Below, in pieces: positions 50,652 through 58,545 of a DNA stretch of 59,375 nt. The stretch's first letter is position 1; the number at the start of each line of letters is the position of its first letter. A model generated the notes under the pieces. The model saw nothing but the letters and a program-made list of their open reading frames with translations. It searched no databases and was not told where the DNA came from. A program made the position numbers and the translations under genes. Source of the DNA: Treponema sp. (GTDB lineage: Bacteria; Spirochaetota; Spirochaetia; Treponematales; Breznakiellaceae); the NCBI GenBank assembly GCA_009784975.1, contig WQXG01000007.1, positions 1 through 59,375 of the forward strand, given 5' to 3'.

Positions 50652-51472
50652 ATTCTACTAAACCTAACAGCAGGCGTAATTTAGATATTGCCATTGACAG
50701 GCTTTTTGGTATTGAAAGTAATACAATTCAGGTTCGTACATTGATTGCAAATACGATAATAGGTCAAATGCTGCCAAAAGGTGTAGTGAAAGGCGGTAGT
50801 GCCTTGAAACTTCGTTATGGCGATAAGACTACTAGATTTACTCGTGATCTTGATACTGCAAGAGCGGAAGATTTGGATAAATATCTAAAACAATTGGAGG
50901 TTTCTCTTTCAGAAGGCTATAATGATTTTACTGGAATAGTTATCAGAAAAAATCCTGCTAAGCCTAAAGGTATTCCAGGTGAATATATAATGCAGCCATT
51001 TGAAATAAAACTATCTTATATGGGTAAATCTTGGCTTACTGTCAATCTTGAAATAGGGTATAACGAAATTGGTGATGCCGATTCGTTTGATAATTTTTTA
51101 TCACAAGATATTATTAATATTTTTGAGAAACTCGGTTTTCCGAAACCTAAACCTATTCCGCTAATGCAAATACATCACCAGATTGCGCAAAAACTTCATG
51201 CTCTTAGTGAAATAGGAAGCGAAAGAGCGCATGATTTAATAGATCTTCAAATTATAAAAAACAATGAAAAGATTGATTATAATTTGACAAAAAATACCTG
51301 TAAGCGTCTTTTTGTTTATCGCAAACAGCAAGAGTGGCCGCCTGTAATTATTAAGGGTAATAATTGGAACACATTATATAGCAGTCAAATTACTGGTATT
51401 GCTGTTTTACAGAATGTAGATGATGCGATAGATTGGGTTAATGGGTTAATTAAAATGATTGATGAGGGGTAA
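50648..51472 (+). CDS. abiEii: AbiEii nucleotidyltransferase toxin
   Basis: 274 residues. VVKGGSALKLRYGDKTTRFT followed by RDLDTAR carries the G-G-S and D-x-D of the DNA polymerase-beta-type fold used by AbiEii/MenA-like toxins. FEIKLSYMGKSW and HQIAQKLHALSEIGSERAHD (K...D catalytic motifs III/IV) follow. Expected to arrest growth in abortive phage defence, probably by modifying tRNA (family knowledge). Second gene, coupled to abiEi. Confidence 0.88.
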   Translation: MNSTKPNSRRNLDIAIDRLFGIESNTIQVRTLIANTIIGQMLPKGVVKGGSALKLRYGDKTTRFTRDLDTARAEDLDKYLKQLEVSLSEGYNDFTGIVIRKNPAKPKGIPGEYIMQPFEIKLSYMGKSWLTVNLEIGYNEIGDADSFDNFLSQDIINIFEKLGFPKPKPIPLMQIHHQIAQKLHALSEIGSERAHDLIDLQIIKNNEKIDYNLTKNTCKRLFVYRKQQEWPPVIIKGNNWNTLYSSQITGIAVLQNVDDAIDWVNGLIKMIDEG

Positions 51473-51542
51473 GCAAAAAAGGTAGCTGCTACCCTATAAC
51501 TTATGCCGTTTTTATGATTATATTATATTATAGAGGTAAATA

Positions 51543-51710
51543 ATGGCTGTAAAAGTAAAAAAAGGAAAAGTTAATAAGATTAAACCAATCCGGGCAACCA
51601 TTGTGGAAGATCCGTCTGATTGGAAAAAACTATGGCAAGCTGCCCTTACACCTCCTACCGAAACTCAAATTAACCGAATGAAATACCTGCGACAGTGTTT
51701 CGGATATTAA
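51543..51710 (+). CDS. Small basic protein of unknown function
   Basis: 55 residues, from an ATG with AGAGG 7 nt upstream. MAVKVKKGKVNKIKPIRATI, then VEDPSDWKKLWQAALTPPTE, then TQINRMKYLRQCFGY. It is Lys-rich at the start with a Trp-containing helix. The end TAA is directly followed by ATG of the next short frame, an arrangement like an antitoxin-toxin pair. No family is recognised. Confidence 0.45.
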   Translation: MAVKVKKGKVNKIKPIRATIVEDPSDWKKLWQAALTPPTETQINRMKYLRQCFGY

Positions 51711-51842
51711 ATGAACCAATTAATTTTCGTATTCGAACATTATGTGAATAATTCCGCACCAGTGATGCAAGTTTTTCATTTACGGATTTTCCCGCATGAA
51801 TTTATTAAAATGGTGGGAGATAACTTCGAAGAGGTCGCTTAA
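51711..51842 (+). pseudogene. Possible truncated partner of the 55-residue gene
   Basis: An ATG directly after the previous stop opens a 43-codon frame (MNQLIFVFEHYVNNSAPVMQ...) that runs into the opposite-strand XRE gene. The first ~20 residues may be a remnant of a deleted downstream gene. Weak evidence. Confidence 0.25.
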
Positions 51843-52103
51843 AACTTTTTCCTGCAATTCTGCAAGTGTTCCGGCTTCCGGTAAGGGGTAGGTTTTGGTT
51901 GAGAATAGGGCGGGGGCGTCGATTTCCAGGGAAGCGGCTATTCTTTCCAGCATTTCCGGGGTGGGGAATTTCTTCTCGCTTTCTATCAGAGCTATATAAT
52001 TTGTTGAAGTATTAACTCTTTCTGCCAGTTGTGCCTGTGTTATTCCTAAAATGTGCCTTTGAGCCTTCATATTGAAGGATAATATCGTTCTTAAACTTGT
52101 CAT
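51780..52103 (-). CDS. XRE-family regulator
   Basis: 107 residues. HTH at about 10-65: NMKAQRHILGITQAQLAERV, NTSTNYIALIESEKKFPTPE and MLERIAASLEIDAPALFS, a Cro/CI-like domain; the C-terminal ~40 residues form a helix (LQEKVLSDLFEVISHHFNKF). Divergent from the DGR-type lipoprotein gene at 52311, with a palindrome-bearing promoter between, so it may control that lipoprotein. Confidence 0.8.
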   Translation of the reverse strand: MTSLRTILSFNMKAQRHILGITQAQLAERVNTSTNYIALIESEKKFPTPEMLERIAASLEIDAPALFSTKTYPLPEAGTLAELQEKVLSDLFEVISHHFNKFMRENP

Positions 52104-52148
52104 ATTCCCAATTTATACTTGGTATCATTTTTATTTATTAAAAGTCAC

Positions 52149-52178
52149 TTGACAATTTACGAATAGTAAATATATAAT
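52149..52178 (+). promoter_or_regulatory. Promoter of the FGE-type lipoprotein with spacer palindrome
   Basis: TTGACA (52149-52154), 18-bp spacer, TATAAT (52173-52178). The spacer contains ATTTAC-GAATA-GTAAAT (52155-52171), a perfect 6-bp-arm palindrome, with a further AGTAAAT at 52187. Probably the operator for the divergent XRE regulator. A 130-nt leader follows. Confidence 0.65.
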
Positions 52179-52310
52179 GTACTATAAGTAAATATTTGCT
52201 TCCATAAGAAAGGTTTTCTGTAAGGGAATTCCGGTTTTTGCGCTGTTTTTTGGGGAATTCTAAGGTTTGTCCATTTGGAAGAGGGAAAAGATTTGAAAAG
52301 GAGCGTTTTA

Positions 52311-54866
52311 ATGAAAAGTCTTATTAAATCGTTGGGGATTATTGCTGTTTTGGCGGTAATTGGGCTAGCTTTTGGCAGTTGTGATGATGATATTTCAACT
52401 CTTACCGGAACGGTAGTTATAACAGGAAACGCCCAAGTGGGGCAGACGCTTACTGCTAACACTGATGATCTTGACGGCAGCGGAACGATTTCCTATCAAT
52501 GGAGGCGCGGGTCTGCCGGCATTGGCACAAATAGCAGCACTTATACAGTACAATCTGCCGATGTAGGTTCGGCAATTACTGTAACCGTAACCCGCAATAA
52601 CTATACAGGAAATGTTTCAAGTGAACCAACAGCAATAGTTGTCGGTTTAAATGCGCCAACGGCAGGTTTGGCTTTTACATTGATTAACAACGGTACGGCA
52701 TATTCGGTATCTAAAGGCACAGCAACTGTTACTGCGGTAATAATTCCTGCTGTTCATGAAGGACGGCCTGTGACCGAAATAGCGGACTCTGGATTTACTT
52801 CTTATACAAATATGATGAGTATTGTTATACCGGTTGGTGTAACAAGGATAGGCAGTTATGCCTTTTTTCAATGTTCTAACCTTACGGACATTGTTGTTCC
52901 TGCCGGTTTAACAAGCGTAGGCAATTTTGCATTTTCTGATTGCAGTAGTTTAAACAGGATTTTTTACGGCGGGGCAGATAATATTGCCTGGAATGGGATA
53001 ATGATAGGTTCTAATAATTCATTGTTTACAAACGCAAATCGTTTTTACTATTCGGAAACAGATCCGGGTGAGATAAATACCCATTGGTACTTTATTAATA
53101 GTATGCCATCGGTGTGGGTTAAAGTTGACCCGATAGTAACATGGCCGACAAATTTAAGTGCAGCTTACGGGCAGAGACTTTCTAATATAACACTTCCTGG
53201 CGATGGCACAAGTAATCAGGAGGGTGCGTTTACATGGGTTACGCCAACTGCTTTGGTTGGGAATCCTGGGGAACAAACACATAATTTGAGATTTACGCCA
53301 ACGAATACAGTGAATTATAATACGCTTGCGCAGAATGTAAATATTACAGTTAATAAAACTGATCCTGTAGTAACGTGGCCGACAAATTTGAGTGCGACTC
53401 ACGGTCAGATGTTATCTGATGTAATACTTCCCGGTAACGGTACAAGCAATCCTGCAGGCTCATTTACATGGGTTACACCAACTGCTTTGGTCGGTAATGT
53501 GGGAACACAAACACATAGTTTGAGATTCACCCCAACAGACACAGTGAATTACAATTCGCTTACACAGAATGTTAGTATTATAGTCAAAGCTAATCCAGTG
53601 GTAACATGGCCAACAAATTTGAGTGCAAATAACGATCAAAGACTTTCAGATATATTACTTCCTGGCAATGGTACAAGTAATCAGGAGGGTGCATTTACAT
53701 GGGTTACGCCAACTGCTTCGGTTGGTAATCCAGGAACACAAACGCATAGTTTGAGGTTTACGCCAACGGATACAGTGCATTACAATACACTTACTCAAAA
53801 TGTAAATATTACAGTTAACAAAGTTGATCTGTTAGTAACATGGCCGACATACTTATGCGCGATATATGGGCAGACGCTTTCGAATGTAATGCTTCCCGGT
53901 AACGGTACAAGCAATCTTGCAGGTACATTTACATGGGTTACGCCTACTGCTTCGGTTGGTAATGTGGGAACACGAATGCATAGCCTGAGATTTACGCCAA
54001 CGGATACAGTTAATTACAATACGGTTACACAAAATGTGAATATATTAGTAGTAGAAGTAGAGATTGAAATGGTTTTTATACCCAGCGGAACTTTTAGGAT
54101 GGGCAGTCCCAGTACAGAGGCTGGTCACTTTTCAAGTGAAGACTATAGAACAGAGAATATTGGAAATGTAACAGTAAGCGGTTTTTGGATGGGCAGATAT
54201 CAGGTAACGCAGGAACAATACCAGGCTGTAACAGGAAATAATCCCAGTTATTTTCATGGAGGAAGCGGCAGAGCACCTGCGGCTGGGGAAATACAAATTA
54301 AACGCCCGGTAGAGTCAGTAACATGGTATGATGCTATAGAGTTTTGTAATAGGTTGAGTATTATTGAAGGGCTTACGCCTGTGTATACAATAACCGGCAG
54401 GACACCTGCAATTGGTTATCCAATAATAAATGCAACAGTTACAGCAAATTGGGATAATGATGGTTATCGTTTGCCAACTGAGGCAGAGTGGGAGTATGCC
54501 TGCCGTGCTGGAACAAATACCCGCTGGTATTTTGGCGAAACAGAAAGCAATCTTGTAAATTACGCATGGTATAACGCCAACTCTGGCAGCAGGACACATC
54601 AGGTAGGATTAAAACTGCCAAATGCCTGGGGATTATACGATATGCATGGAAACGTTTGGGAATGGTGTTGGGTCTGGTATACATCTTCGTATAACAGTGC
54701 AGGCGGAAACAACAATCCTAAGGGAGCGGTCTCTGGCACTCGCCGCGTGACTCGCGGCGGCAGCTGGATCAATTCGGCGTCGAACACTCGTTCGGCCTAC
54801 CGGGGCATCAGCTACTACCCGGACTACAGGGACTTCAATTTTGGCTTCCGGCTGGTTCGCCCCTGA
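52311..54866 (+). CDS. Multi-domain lipoprotein with FGE/C-type-lectin-fold DGR target domain
   Basis: 851 residues from ATG 52311 (AAGGAG site); lipobox AFGSC (Cys25). Order: an Ig-like domain (about 30-110; GTVVITGNAQVGQTLTA), BspA-type leucine-rich repeats (about 120-215; SYAFFQCSNLTDIVVPAGLT), four ~78-residue repeats (about 275-580; VTWPTNLSA...NVNITVNK) and a C-terminal FGE-sulfatase domain (about 581-851; EMVFIPSGTFRMGSP, RLPTEAEWEYACRAGT, GNVWEWCW). It ends RVTRGGSWINSASNTRSAYR and GFRLVRP, the C-type-lectin-like variable tip known from Treponema TvpA. The last 130 bp are far more GC-rich than the rest of the gene. A long stalk with a diversifiable binding head is inferred. Confidence 0.85.
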   Translation: MKSLIKSLGIIAVLAVIGLAFGSCDDDISTLTGTVVITGNAQVGQTLTANTDDLDGSGTISYQWRRGSAGIGTNSSTYTVQSADVGSAITVTVTRNNYTGNVSSEPTAIVVGLNAPTAGLAFTLINNGTAYSVSKGTATVTAVIIPAVHEGRPVTEIADSGFTSYTNMMSIVIPVGVTRIGSYAFFQCSNLTDIVVPAGLTSVGNFAFSDCSSLNRIFYGGADNIAWNGIMIGSNNSLFTNANRFYYSETDPGEINTHWYFINSMPSVWVKVDPIVTWPTNLSAAYGQRLSNITLPGDGTSNQEGAFTWVTPTALVGNPGEQTHNLRFTPTNTVNYNTLAQNVNITVNKTDPVVTWPTNLSATHGQMLSDVILPGNGTSNPAGSFTWVTPTALVGNVGTQTHSLRFTPTDTVNYNSLTQNVSIIVKANPVVTWPTNLSANNDQRLSDILLPGNGTSNQEGAFTWVTPTASVGNPGTQTHSLRFTPTDTVHYNTLTQNVNITVNKVDLLVTWPTYLCAIYGQTLSNVMLPGNGTSNLAGTFTWVTPTASVGNVGTRMHSLRFTPTDTVNYNTVTQNVNILVVEVEIEMVFIPSGTFRMGSPSTEAGHFSSEDYRTENIGNVTVSGFWMGRYQVTQEQYQAVTGNNPSYFHGGSGRAPAAGEIQIKRPVESVTWYDAIEFCNRLSIIEGLTPVYTITGRTPAIGYPIINATVTANWDNDGYRLPTEAEWEYACRAGTNTRWYFGETESNLVNYAWYNANSGSRTHQVGLKLPNAWGLYDMHGNVWEWCWVWYTSSYNSAGGNNNPKGAVSGTRRVTRGGSWINSASNTRSAYRGISYYPDYRDFNFGFRLVRP
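54741..54866 (+). other. Candidate DGR variable region (VR2)
   Basis: Encodes GGSWINSASNTRSAYRGISY and then YPDYRDFNFGFRLVRP. Fixed anchors (GGSW, TRSAYR, GFRLVRP) flank residues coded mainly by NNC/NNT triplets (atc, aat, aac, ggc, atc, agc, tac, tac, gac, tac, ttc, aat), as expected if AAC/AAT template codons have been mutagenised at adenines. The block is abruptly GC-rich. No reverse transcriptase, Avd or template repeat lies in the window. Confidence 0.7.
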
Positions 54867-54925
54867 GTTCTGCGACCAGTTTCGGCGGAATGCCCGTGCC
54901 GTCGCGACCGGAGGGAGCATAGGCT
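54867..54925 (+). other. GC-rich flank of VR2 (possible IMH region)
   Basis: The GC-rich composition continues about 60 bp beyond the stop codon (gttctgcgaccagtttcggc, then ggaatgcccgtgccgtcgcg). Non-coding DNA keeping the foreign composition fits an initiation-of-mutagenic-homing flank copied with the variable repeat. No strong hairpin was found, unlike VR1. Confidence 0.4.
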
Positions 54926-55016
54926 GGGCATGGAGCGGGGAAGAGGCATGTATGGAATCAGATAGTGCTGTAGGTTATCTGAGGTAAAAGAAGATTATTT
55001 TCTGGAGGGGAGTAAT

Positions 55017-55580
55017 TTGATAAAAAATTTGATTTTATTAATAGTTGGGCAATCAGGCGCAGGCAAGACATATTTGTCAAAAAAATTAAGCATGGTTATT
55101 GGTTGTCCTTTATTAATTTTCAGTGAAATCGGTGCTGCTTTTGGTAAGGAAAAATATAATTGTTCTAGTTTTGCTGAGTGTTTTAACTTGCCAAATTCAG
55201 ACGAATTTATTAATGAGCTTAATTATTTTATTTATTCTTACATTTTAGAAAAATTCTTATGTCTTCATGGAAATGTAATAGTTATTGATGGGTTGGTTTC
55301 AATTGGTGCTATAAGATTATTGAAATCAGAATGTATAGATGTAAAAATATTTTATTTAAATACACCGTATGAATTAAGAATAGAACGAATAATGAAAAGA
55401 CTAGGATGCTCTCATAAAGAAGCAGAGGTTGAAGAACAAATAAAATTTTCTAGAAAAAATCGTCTTGGGATTGATGAAGCAATTAAAATAGCAGATCATC
55501 GTTTAGATGGTTCTAAACAGATTGATGATATTCTTGATTACTTTTTTAATGAAATTAAAATTTGTAAAGTAAATATATAA
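55017..55580 (+). CDS. P-loop NTPase/nucleotide-kinase-like protein (defence-type cassette)
   Basis: 187 residues from a TTG start behind GGAGGGG. Walker A IVGQSGAGKTYLSKKLS at the N-terminus; Walker-B-like GNVIVIDGLVS; a LID-like segment rich in Arg (ELRIERIMKRLGCSHKEAEV) and KFSRKNRLGIDEAIKIADHR. The architecture resembles (d)NMP/dephospho-CoA kinases or AAA_33-type kinases. No homologue is recognised by name. First gene of an AT-rich run with 55597, 56483 and 56571 (gaps 16, 13 and 4 nt). It probably phosphorylates or senses a nucleotide; this is inferred. Confidence 0.65.
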   Translation: MIKNLILLIVGQSGAGKTYLSKKLSMVIGCPLLIFSEIGAAFGKEKYNCSSFAECFNLPNSDEFINELNYFIYSYILEKFLCLHGNVIVIDGLVSIGAIRLLKSECIDVKIFYLNTPYELRIERIMKRLGCSHKEAEVEEQIKFSRKNRLGIDEAIKIADHRLDGSKQIDDILDYFFNEIKICKVNI

Positions 55581-55596
55581 AAGGAGTATACATATT

Positions 55597-56469
55597 ATGT
55601 TTCATAAAAGGCAGCCATTAGAAAAATTGTATAAACAGAAGAAATTAATAATAGTATCTTCTATACCTGAATTGCGTTTTTCTCCTAACATACAAATTGG
55701 TGAAAATTCAGTAGATTTAAGACTCCATCCTCAAGTTAAAAAATTAAAAGACACGGTTGATAAAATAGATTTTCTTGTTCCAGATAACCTCGATGAATCT
55801 TATTTTGAAGAGATCATTCTTACAAATGAGGGATATGTTTTATTTCCAGGAAAAACTCTGTTTTGTCAGACATTAGAAATGATAAATGTTATTTCACCGC
55901 AGCACATTGGGATTGTTGTGGGTCGCACGAAGATATCTGCTTATGGAATTTCTGTGAATTTAAATCAAGTTAAAGTACCATCAGGATTATTATGGAATTT
56001 TCCTCTGCATATAGTAAATAATACTGAAAAACCTATTTGTATCTATCCATTTATTAATATTGCGCAATTATTAATATTTCCATACGCATATGGAAAAAGA
56101 TACAAAAAAGATGGAGATTATCAGAAAATAGATTTTTTAGATCATCTTGGTATACGCGAAGAAGAAAGAGATGTCGTAGGGGAATCTTTAAGAGAATGGC
56201 AATCGTTAATAACCAATTATCAATTTCAAGAAAAAAAAGAAAATATTGTTAATGATATTAAAAACGAAGAAAAATTATCAAAATGGCGACGATATCTTTT
56301 TAATTCTTGTTTTTGGTATGATTTGCTTAGAAACACTGCTTTTTTTGCAGTTCTTGGCTCATATTTTCAAACAGAGTTAGGTTTGTTTTTTACTATAAAG
56401 ATAATAATAATTTCTGGATTAATACTATCTGTTATAAAAGCATTAAATAATATGAAAAGAAAGTTATAG
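55597..56469 (+). CDS. Membrane-anchored dCTP-deaminase-fold protein
   Basis: 290 residues. Residues about 15-175 match the dCTP deaminase/dUTPase-like trimeric fold: ENSVDLRLHPQ, VLFPGKTLFCQTLEMINV, GIVVGRTKISAYGISVN, PSGLLWNFPLHIVNN and FINIAQLLIF. The substrate motif usually G-R-S-S-L-x-R is GRTKISA here, and the catalytic Glu expected in the L-E-F/L-x-N segment is not seen (LHIVNN). It may bind rather than deaminate nucleotides. Residues about 210-290 add a charged linker and two hydrophobic helices (TAFFAVLGSYF; LFFTIKIIIISGLILSVI), so it is membrane-anchored, which is unusual for this fold. Second gene of the cassette. Confidence 0.7.
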   Translation: MFHKRQPLEKLYKQKKLIIVSSIPELRFSPNIQIGENSVDLRLHPQVKKLKDTVDKIDFLVPDNLDESYFEEIILTNEGYVLFPGKTLFCQTLEMINVISPQHIGIVVGRTKISAYGISVNLNQVKVPSGLLWNFPLHIVNNTEKPICIYPFINIAQLLIFPYAYGKRYKKDGDYQKIDFLDHLGIREEERDVVGESLREWQSLITNYQFQEKKENIVNDIKNEEKLSKWRRYLFNSCFWYDLLRNTAFFAVLGSYFQTELGLFFTIKIIIISGLILSVIKALNNMKRKL

Positions 56470-56482
56470 GAGAGCGTATAGC

Positions 56483-56566
56483 ATGTTAGAAATAGATCAC
56501 ATTTTAATAAGTTATATTACATCTTTGGCATTAAAATTTTCAATTGATGTTGTAAAAGAGAAATAA
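56483..56566 (+). CDS. 27-residue predicted membrane peptide
   Basis: ATG 56483 with AGGAG upstream (about 10 nt). MLEIDHILISYITSLALKFS followed by IDVVKEK: one amphipathic-to-hydrophobic helix. It lies tightly between the DCD-fold gene (13 nt) and the TIR gene (4 nt), on the same strand, which favours a real gene. It may be a toxin-like pore peptide or an assembly factor; both are guesses. Confidence 0.4.
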   Translation: MLEIDHILISYITSLALKFSIDVVKEK

Positions 56567-56570
56567 TATT

Positions 56571-58046
56571 ATGACAATAGAAGAGTTTAGAAAAAATATT
56601 GAGGTAGCACTTAAGGATTACAAGCAAAAACATGCTATATATTTTTCATGGATTTGTGGTGTAAGAGTGTTGCCATTTTTAGGTATAGGTAAAAATTTTA
56701 ACTATTGGAGAAAAAAGTCAATAAATGACAAAAATGAACAAGAGAAACAGAAGCAAAAGCATTTAGAATCGATATTTACGGCACTTGATATTGCTTATGT
56801 AGCATCTGCTGTATATTACGTTGAAAATTATAATCATTGTATTCCAGTTAATATTCGAAATGATGTTTTTTCTGCTATTAATGATGTAACAAATAGTGAT
56901 GAATATAAAGCTGTTAAATGTGCCATTGCAACAATTATTAAAATTACAAATGTTCTCCATGCTGAAGGATATGAATATGATTACATTAATTTTCATACTA
57001 CTTTTGGCCAAGGTCCATATCTATTAGTTATTTCTAATGCTATTGAAGTCGCAGTTGCAGCAGCAAAAACATTTTATTTACATGGTCTTTTAGACGATTT
57101 TTATAAAATCATAGTAAATGACATCGAAGTCATAAAAAATAATAAGTTAACTTTTTTTAATAAAGATATTAATATTTATGGTAATTTGTGGGATAAATTT
57201 ATTAATGGATTAAATAATAATAATTGTGAGTATTGGGCAAAAATGTTTTCCAACTTATTTTCTAAGTATTTTATTTACAATGAAGAAGATTTGCAAAAAC
57301 GTATAAATTTATTTGAGGCACGCTATGAAGGAGCAGCAGGAATTGGAAAATTTATGCAAAATAGAACAACATTGTTACAGATGTCTATGCATGAAAAGAC
57401 AAAAGTGTTTTTATCATATTGTAGCAAAGAAAGTGATTTAGCTGACAAGATAGATGATCTCTTCTCTGGAATTTCTTATATTTCAATTTCACGAGATACA
57501 AGAGATGTTGGATATCGTGATAGTTTTAAAAAATATATGAAAAAAGTAAATGTACATAATTTTATTATAATGCTTATTAGCGATAATTTTTTAAAATCTC
57601 AATCATGTATGTTTGAAGTAAGCGAATTATTCAAAGATTCAAATTTTGAAAAAAAATTACTTTTTATTATTGTATCTGATGATGATTGTAAATATTTAAA
57701 AAAATCTCAGTCATTGTATATAGGAGCTAAACTATATTCATCTGTAGAAAGCAATGAGTATATCATTTATTGGGAAAAACAATATAAAATACTTAAAGAA
57801 AGTTTGAGCAAGATAGATAGTGAAGAAGCAAAGATTGAATCATCTAAAAAATTACGAGAAATAAAAAGAATAATCGATCATGATTTAAGTCCTTTCATTG
57901 AATATTTAAGAGATTCTCGTGGCAAATCATTTTCAGAATTATATGAAACTAAATTTAATGATTTTATTTCCATTATTGATAGTTTTAGGAAAAAAAACTA
58001 TCCTAAATTAAAAAAGATGTATGAAACTGAAATAGACAAAGATTAA
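56571..58046 (+). CDS. TIR-domain protein (putative NADase effector)
   Basis: 491 residues. Residues 1-270 are helical and unrecognised (a possible sensor or oligomerisation region). A TIR domain starts about 277 (KTKVFLSYCSKESDLADKID). Then come ISRDTRDVGYRDSFKKYMKK, IIMLISDNFLKSQSCMFEVS (Cys346-x-x-Glu349, the expected catalytic Glu) and ELFKDSNFEKKLLFIIVSDD. The C-terminal ~90 residues are charged helices. Such TIRs cleave NAD+ in Thoeris, CBASS and related defence systems. It closes the cassette, starting 4 nt after the peptide gene. An abortive-infection role is inferred; TIR identification is confident. Confidence 0.8.
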   Translation: MTIEEFRKNIEVALKDYKQKHAIYFSWICGVRVLPFLGIGKNFNYWRKKSINDKNEQEKQKQKHLESIFTALDIAYVASAVYYVENYNHCIPVNIRNDVFSAINDVTNSDEYKAVKCAIATIIKITNVLHAEGYEYDYINFHTTFGQGPYLLVISNAIEVAVAAAKTFYLHGLLDDFYKIIVNDIEVIKNNKLTFFNKDINIYGNLWDKFINGLNNNNCEYWAKMFSNLFSKYFIYNEEDLQKRINLFEARYEGAAGIGKFMQNRTTLLQMSMHEKTKVFLSYCSKESDLADKIDDLFSGISYISISRDTRDVGYRDSFKKYMKKVNVHNFIIMLISDNFLKSQSCMFEVSELFKDSNFEKKLLFIIVSDDDCKYLKKSQSLYIGAKLYSSVESNEYIIYWEKQYKILKESLSKIDSEEAKIESSKKLREIKRIIDHDLSPFIEYLRDSRGKSFSELYETKFNDFISIIDSFRKKNYPKLKKMYETEIDKD

Positions 58047-58157
58047 ATAATTGAGGTGGTCAATTGTTACCACCTCAATTACTATTAATCTAACTCCATT
58101 TCAAGAATATAAAAAACGCCTGACTGCAAATTCCATCCCAGCTTCTCGAAAGATCGT

Positions 58158-58358
58158 CTATGCCATTTCTTCCAATGCAGGGCAGTATTTTTCTATTACA
58201 TCAGATGCCATTGAAACGGCATCTTCGTTTTATAAAATAGTATATTCTGTTTTTCCGTCATCCTTATGTTTGAGAAATTCAACAAAATTAAGCACTTCTG
58301 CCACACGGTCATAGGGCAGAGTTCTTATTTCTTCAAGCAACAATTCGGTATACGGCAT
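58158..58358 (-). pseudogene. Interrupted DUF2281-like antitoxin
   Basis: From ATG 58358: MPYTELLLEEIRTLPYDRVA, then EVLNFVEFLKHKDDGKTEYT and IL, then TAA (58232-58230). The same frame continues NEDAVSMASDVIEKYC and PALEEMA to a TAG at 58158. The first part matches small DUF2281-type antitoxin proteins (EVLDFVEFLK). A single in-frame stop separates the halves, so this is a nonsense-broken gene or a shortened 42-residue protein. No toxin follows. Confidence 0.55.
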
Positions 58359-58439
58359 TTTCGTTTTCTTGTTATTATAAGCATAAAGGATTTAAGTTTG
58401 CTTATCTAGGAAAACTTTAATATTTAGATTATTTTTCAA

Positions 58440-58545
58440 ATAAAAAGTTCGTGTCTGTTCGTGCGGTTCGTGGTAAAAAATTCTTCCCGCAATAAAAAGG
58501 CAGCTGCTACCAAATCCTCCGTTCGTATAATTCGTGGTTAATTTC
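58440..58545. repeat. TTCGTGGTTAAATTCTTC-type repeat cluster
   Basis: GTTCGTGTCTGTTCGTGCGG, TTCGTGGTAAAAAATTCTTC and, after a spacer, GTTCGTATAATTCGTGGTTA. The core GCGGTTCGTGGTAAAAAATT also lies at 9163-9187. Its edge forms the vapC stop region (ending NGRN), so it inserted at the end of that gene. Confidence 0.65.

Noticed and set aside
55017..58046. Identification of the cassette as Thoeris or CBASS
   Set aside because: No ThsA-like, cyclase or cap-type proteins are present; only the TIR domain is shared.
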